Shown: positions 13,723 through 17,624 of the stretch, piece after piece
How the letters are laid out: the number at the start of each line of letters is the position of its first letter
Numbering within the stretch: position 1 is the stretch's first letter
NCBI GenBank assembly: GCA_027083485.1
Contig: JALWOO010000552.1
Coordinates: 1 to 17,624 of the forward strand
Length of the DNA: 17,624 bases
Direction of reading: 5' to 3'
Source of the DNA: Amylibacter sp.
Lineage (GTDB): Bacteria; Pseudomonadota; Alphaproteobacteria; Rhodobacterales; Rhodobacteraceae
Notes under the pieces: generated by a model
Seen by the model: the letters and a program-made list of their open reading frames with translations, nothing else
What the model was told of the DNA's origin: nothing
Database searches by the model: none
Translations under genes and position numbers: made by a program

Positions 13723-14793
13723 TTGCAGCACCAAAATCAACCGATGATTTTCGATGGACACAATGATGTTCTGCTCAAGCTGTTGATCAACGGTGGCGTG
13801 GATGCTGCGCCGACCTTTGTCAGCGGGCGCAAAGGGCAGATTGATATTCCCCGATCCAAGACCGGCGGATTTGGTGGCGGTTTTTTCGCTCTCTATGTGC
13901 GCTCGCCCGATGGGGACGGTGTCAGTCTGGATGACAAATATAACGAAATGAACCAACCGGCCTATGACCTGCCGTTGCCGCCGGCAATGGATCAAGCGGC
14001 AGCTCTGCCGGTTATCATGGAAGAAATCGCCATCCTGCTGAAGCTCGAAGAATTGGGTGCACTGAAAATTTGCCATACAGCGGATGATCTGCGCAGCTGT
14101 TTTGCCAGCGGCAAGATGGCCGCCATTATGCACATGGAAGGGGCCGAAGCCATTGATGCGGATCTGCATGCGCTTGAAGTTTTCTATGCGGCGGGGTTAC
14201 GTTCCCTCGGACCGGTCTGGAGCCGCCCGACGGTTTTCGCCCACGGGGTGCCGTTCCGGTTCCCATCCACTGGCGACATTGGGCCGGGGCTGACCGATGC
14301 CGGTGTGCGGCTGGTGAAACGCTGTAACCAGCTGGGTGTGATGATTGACTTGTCCCATCTGAACGAGGCCGGTTTCTGGGATGTGGCCAAACATTCCGAC
14401 GCGCCGCTGGTGGCAACCCATTCCAACGTCCATGCCATTTGCCCGCACGCCCGCAACCTGACCGACAAACAACTGGATGCAATTGCCGAAAGTGATGGTA
14501 TGGTCGGGCTGAACTATGCCTGTGCATTTCTGCGCGAAGACGGGCAAATGCAATCGGATGTGCCGTTTGAAACACTGCTGGTGCATCTGGATTACCTGAT
14601 TGACAAGCTGGGCGAAGATCGTGTTGGCTTTGGTTCTGATTTTGACGGGGCAATGGTGCCCACCGGAATTACCGATGTTGCAGGTTTGAACAACCTGCGC
14701 GCGGCGATGACTGCCCACGGGTATGACAACACCTTGATGAAAAAGATATGCCATGAAAACTGGCTGCGGGTGCTGGATAAAACTTGGGGCTAG
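13723..14793 (+). CDS. M19 family (membrane/renal-type) dipeptidase
   Basis: A 356-residue zinc dipeptidase of family M19. Family members hydrolyse dipeptides, often including D-amino-acid or dehydro forms. The di-zinc site is complete: DGHND (H13, D15), HMEG (bridging E139), DLSH (H212), ATHSN (H233) and GSDFDG (D306). R244 in PHARN is the usual substrate-binding arginine. No signal peptide is seen, so it is probably cytoplasmic and acts on imported peptides. The start is TTG at 13723, preceded by GGAG with a 6-nt spacer. The in-frame ATG at 13744 would have no ribosome site and would begin only five residues before the first zinc histidine. It is followed after 45 nt by the solute-binding protein gene and is divergent from the LysR gene, supporting a peptide uptake-and-cleavage operon. 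Confidence 0.93.
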   Translation: MQHQNQPMIFDGHNDVLLKLLINGGVDAAPTFVSGRKGQIDIPRSKTGGFGGGFFALYVRSPDGDGVSLDDKYNEMNQPAYDLPLPPAMDQAAALPVIMEEIAILLKLEELGALKICHTADDLRSCFASGKMAAIMHMEGAEAIDADLHALEVFYAAGLRSLGPVWSRPTVFAHGVPFRFPSTGDIGPGLTDAGVRLVKRCNQLGVMIDLSHLNEAGFWDVAKHSDAPLVATHSNVHAICPHARNLTDKQLDAIAESDGMVGLNYACAFLREDGQMQSDVPFETLLVHLDYLIDKLGEDRVGFGSDFDGAMVPTGITDVAGLNNLRAAMTAHGYDNTLMKKICHENWLRVLDKTWG

Positions 14794-14838
14794 GGCAGGA
14801 AAACTGCTGAAACATAAACAAGGGAGAGGACTTCTTAA

Positions 14839-16434
14839 ATGAAACCATTCAAAAATATTATGACCGCTGTGGTCATGGGCTTTGCTGTCGGAATGACAGC
14901 CATGCCGGCACTGGCGGAAACGCCCGCCAACATGCTGGTGATTGCCAACCGGATTGACGATATCACCACGCTTGATCCGGCTGAATCATTCGAATTTGCC
15001 GGTTCCGACGTGAGCCGCAATATCTATGGCAAGCTGGTCAACTTTAACCCGCTTGATCTGGCTGCCGGCTATCAACCGGATCTGGCCGAGAGCTGGACCG
15101 TATCCGAAGACGGCAAAACCATCACCTTCACCATGCGTGAGGGCGTGAAATTTGCTTCCGGCAATCCGGTGCGCGCCGAAGACGCCGCCTTTTCGCTGCG
15201 CCGTGCGGTTGCTCTGAACAAGACGCCGTCCTTCATCCTGACCCAGTTCGGTTTCACCCCTGAAAACGTGAATGAAACCATCAAGGTTTCGGGCAACACC
15301 GTGTCGATCACCACCGACAAACGCTATGCGACGTCCTTTGTGCTGAACTGTCTGACAGCCACAATCGGCGGCATCGTGGACGAAGTCGAAGTGATGAAGC
15401 ACGAAGTTGACGGCGACATGGGCAACACCTGGCTGAAAACCAACACAGCCGGTTCCGGTGCCTATACTTTGGTTAGCTGGAAGCCGAATGACTCCGTGAC
15501 CCTGAAATCCAACCCGAATTTCTACATGGGCGAGCCTGCCATGAAGAAAGTCATCGTACGTCACGTTCAGGAAAGCTCGACCCAGCGTCTGATGCTGGAA
15601 CGCGGCGATATTGATGTGGCCCGCAACCTGAACCCGGATGATGTGGCCGGTATCAGTGGCAAAGATGGCGTTGCCGTTGACAGCGCGCTGCGGGGTCGTT
15701 TGATGTATATCTCGGTCAACCAGAAGCACCCGATCCTGTCCAAACCGGAAGTGCGTCAGGCGATCAAATATCTGGTGGATTATGAGGGCATGCAAAACAG
15801 CTTCCTCAAAGGCCAGTACACCATTCACCAGAACTTCTTGCCGGCAACCTATCTGGGTGCTGTGGATGAAAATCCGTTCAGCCTGAACATTGCCAAAGCC
15901 AAGGAACTGCTGGCCAGCGCCGGTGTTGGTCCGTTTGAAATCGAGGTCGGTGTGCGCGAAGCACAAGAACGTATCGAAATCGCCCAGTCCTTGCAAAACA
16001 CCTTTGCACAGGCAGGTATCACGCTGAAAATCACTGTCGGGACCGCCAAACAGATCCTGTCACGGTATCGGGCACGCGAACTGGATATGTACATGGGTGC
16101 CTGGGGACCGGATTATCCGGATCCACACACAAATGCCGGTACATTCGCCTATAACCCGGACAACTCCGACGAAGCCCATGCGACCGGCCTTCTGGCTTGG
16201 CGCAATGCCTGGGACACAGATGGCCTGACCGAAAAGGTTGCTGCTGCTGTGGTCGAAGGCGACCGTGATGTGCGTGCGAAAATGTATGCCGACATTCAGG
16301 CCGAATTCCGCGAAAAAGCACCGTTTGCCATTCTTTACCAGAAGATCGAGCAAACAGGCCGTGCGGAGAACGTGCAGAACCTGAATCTGGGTGGCGCGAT
16401 TACCGCCGTGTCTTACTGGCCAGTGACCAAGTAA
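14839..16434 (+). CDS. ABC transporter substrate-binding protein, family 5 (dipeptide/oligopeptide type)
   Basis: A 531-residue periplasmic solute-binding protein of SBP family 5 (DppA/OppA type). Residues 1-26 form a Sec signal peptide (MKPFKNIMTAVVMGFAVGMT, then AMPALA, cleaved before ETP). There is no lipobox cysteine, so the mature protein should be soluble in the periplasm. Family features include TTLDPAESFEFAGSDVSRNIYGKLVNF near the start, the LAESWTVSEDGKTITFTMREG block, VRQAIKYLVDYEGM and the late WGPDYPDP segment. GGGAGAGG lies 7-9 nt before ATG 14839. It is followed with no spacer at all by the permease gene (TAA then ATG). The ligand is not readable from sequence. A dipeptide or amide is suggested by the dipeptidase next door, but family 5 also binds glutathione, nickel, heme and opines. 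Confidence 0.94.
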   Translation: MKPFKNIMTAVVMGFAVGMTAMPALAETPANMLVIANRIDDITTLDPAESFEFAGSDVSRNIYGKLVNFNPLDLAAGYQPDLAESWTVSEDGKTITFTMREGVKFASGNPVRAEDAAFSLRRAVALNKTPSFILTQFGFTPENVNETIKVSGNTVSITTDKRYATSFVLNCLTATIGGIVDEVEVMKHEVDGDMGNTWLKTNTAGSGAYTLVSWKPNDSVTLKSNPNFYMGEPAMKKVIVRHVQESSTQRLMLERGDIDVARNLNPDDVAGISGKDGVAVDSALRGRLMYISVNQKHPILSKPEVRQAIKYLVDYEGMQNSFLKGQYTIHQNFLPATYLGAVDENPFSLNIAKAKELLASAGVGPFEIEVGVREAQERIEIAQSLQNTFAQAGITLKITVGTAKQILSRYRARELDMYMGAWGPDYPDPHTNAGTFAYNPDNSDEAHATGLLAWRNAWDTDGLTEKVAAAVVEGDRDVRAKMYADIQAEFREKAPFAILYQKIEQTGRAENVQNLNLGGAITAVSYWPVTK

Positions 16435-17499
16435 ATGGCCATGGCTGAAAACAACGGAAGCGGGCGACGCAAGTCGCCCCTTTTACCGCCCGCGCTCGTC
16501 ACGGTTCTGAAAACCCTTGGTTCGGTGATTGTCACCATGCTGGGGCTGACCTTTGTGACCTTTGTAATTGGTCGGGTGATGCCGATTGATCCGGTGCTGT
16601 CCATTGTAGGCGAACAGGCCAGTAAATCCACCTATGACGAGGCCTATGCGGCGCTGGGGCTGGACAAGCCGATCATAGTACAATTTTTCTATTACATCTG
16701 GGATGTGCTGCACGGTGATTTCGGGGTGTCGTTGCTGAATGCACGCCCTGTCGCCGAAGACATCCGCCGGGTGTTTCCCGCCACGCTGGAGCTGGCCACC
16801 ATCGGCACCTTTCTGGGTGTTGTTCTGGGCGTGCCGCTGGGCGTGATCGCCGCGGTCAAGCGCGGCACATGGATCGATCAGGTCGCCCGCGTTGTGGCGC
16901 TGATCGGATATTCCATGCCGATTTTCTGGCTGGGCCTGATGGGCCTTTTGATCTTTTACGGTATTCTTGGCTGGGTCGGCGGACCAGGCCGTCTGGGTAT
17001 TTTCTATGAGGACATCGTCCCCACGGTCACCGGCATGATCCTGCTGGACAGCATCCTTGCCGGTGAATGGGATGTGTTCTGGAATGCTACCACCCATATC
17101 GTATTGCCGGCCTCTATTCTTGGCTATTATTCCATGGCCTATATCAGCCGCATGACCCGCTCGTTCATGTTGGAACAACTGAGCGCGGAATATATCACCA
17201 CCGCGCGGGTCAAGGGCCTGCCGGAACGCACGGTGATCTGGCGGCACGCCTTTGGCAATATCAAGGTGCAGCTGGTTACGGTGATTGCCCTGTCCTATGC
17301 CAACCTGCTGGAAGGTGCGGTTCTGACCGAAACCATTTTTTCATGGCCCGGAATTGGCCAGTACATCACCACTGCGCTGTTGTCGGCGGATATGAATGCG
17401 GTGCTGGGCGGCACGGTTGTTGTCGGGCTGATCTTTGTGCTGCTGAACATCTTTTCCGACCTGCTTTATCGTTTCTTTGATCCGAGGGCGACGAAATGA
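16435..17499 (+). CDS. ABC transporter permease, DppB type
   Basis: A 354-residue inner-membrane permease of the DppB/OppB branch. It has about six hydrophobic segments: the first at roughly residues 25-50 (LKTLGSVIVTMLGLTFVTFV) and the core of the others from about 110 onward. The ATPase-contact EAA loop is present as EYITTARVKGLPERTVIWRHAFGN, and GAVLTETIFSWPGIG is the typical DppB block after it. A large periplasmic loop follows the first helix. The ATG directly abuts the stop of the binding-protein gene and no good ribosome site is visible, so translation probably depends on coupling. A second in-frame ATG two codons on (16441) is possible. The stop overlaps the next permease start by 4 nt (ATGA). 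Confidence 0.94.
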   Translation: MAMAENNGSGRRKSPLLPPALVTVLKTLGSVIVTMLGLTFVTFVIGRVMPIDPVLSIVGEQASKSTYDEAYAALGLDKPIIVQFFYYIWDVLHGDFGVSLLNARPVAEDIRRVFPATLELATIGTFLGVVLGVPLGVIAAVKRGTWIDQVARVVALIGYSMPIFWLGLMGLLIFYGILGWVGGPGRLGIFYEDIVPTVTGMILLDSILAGEWDVFWNATTHIVLPASILGYYSMAYISRMTRSFMLEQLSAEYITTARVKGLPERTVIWRHAFGNIKVQLVTVIALSYANLLEGAVLTETIFSWPGIGQYITTALLSADMNAVLGGTVVVGLIFVLLNIFSDLLYRFFDPRATK

Positions 17500-17624
17500 C
17501 CGATATGACAACCAAACCAACCCTGCGCGAATGGTTGCTGACCGACACGCCGACCTCGCGCCGTCATGCCAAATTTGCAGCGATGTATACGGGGTGGCTC
17601 AATCTGAAATCCAACTCCATGGCG
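17496..17624 (+). CDS. ABC transporter permease, DppC type (N-terminal 43 residues, cut by window edge)
   Basis: The ATG at 17496 overlaps the stop of the DppB-type gene by 4 nt (ATGA) and the frame is open to the window end. The visible residues (MTDMTTKPTLREWLLTDTPT, then SRRHAKFAAMYTGWLNLKSN, SMA) match the cytoplasmic N-terminus of DppC/OppC-type permeases just before the first membrane helix. Together with the preceding genes this predicts a complete importer whose ATPase genes lie further right. Identity rests on position and a short match, so moderate confidence. Confidence 0.8.
   Translation, partial: MTDMTTKPTLREWLLTDTPTSRRHAKFAAMYTGWLNLKSNSMA

Noticed and set aside
14986..15996. 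336-codon minus-strand open frame inside the solute-binding protein gene
   Set aside because: It is fully antisense to a gene with an unambiguous signal peptide and family motifs. It is His/Gly/Gln-rich shadow sequence with no start context.

Overview
The window looks like chromosomal DNA from an alphaproteobacterium, most likely Rhodobacterales (Roseobacter-like). This is inferred from the protein character (an FkbM/RluA/DapE/GNAT/RNase R cluster, a glnK-amtB pair, a DppBC-type importer with an M19 dipeptidase) and from moderately GC-rich coding sequence. It was not tested by any database search. No tRNA, rRNA, CRISPR array, insertion sequence or phage gene was seen.

Left arm (1-4634, all minus strand): a compact head-to-tail run transcribed right to left. 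It encodes an FkbM-type methyltransferase, RluA pseudouridine synthase, DapE (lysine/diaminopimelate synthesis), a small GNAT acetyltransferase, a 79-codon ORF that looks like a decayed second GNAT, a TIGR04282/DUF2064 glycosyltransferase-like protein, and RNase R (cut by the window edge). Spacings are 3 nt, 42 nt, a 4-nt overlap, another 4-nt overlap, 15 nt and 37 nt. Three consecutive ORFs start with GTG or TTG.

Middle (4635-10083): a 241-nt divergent spacer is followed by a plus-strand endonuclease/exonuclease/phosphatase-family hydrolase. Then come four minus-strand genes: a class II aldolase/adducin protein, a large RTX calcium-binding repeat protein, the ammonium channel AmtB and the P-II regulator GlnK. 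The RTX gene is the most distinctive item. It encodes 39 uninterrupted nonapeptides organised in groups of five (45 residues, 135 bp). Every fifth repeat has lost its first glycine, and the N-terminal four groups are nearly identical at DNA level. The spacer between the RTX and aldolase genes holds two strong inverted repeats. amtB ends in a clear Rho-independent terminator.

Right arm (10084-17624): a plus-strand bifunctional class A penicillin-binding protein (PBP1A type) converges with a minus-strand LysR regulator, with only 9 nt between them. The regulator diverges from an operon of an M19 dipeptidase, a family-5 solute-binding protein and two DppB/DppC-type permeases, the second cut by the window edge. 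The divergent promoter region holds two abutting palindromes, the best operator candidates in the window. The operon reads as a regulated uptake-and-cleavage system for dipeptides or a related amide. The ATPase genes would lie beyond the right edge.

Most of the window is ordinary housekeeping sequence. The RTX repeat architecture, the structured RTX-aldolase spacer and the LysR/dipeptidase operator deserve a second look.
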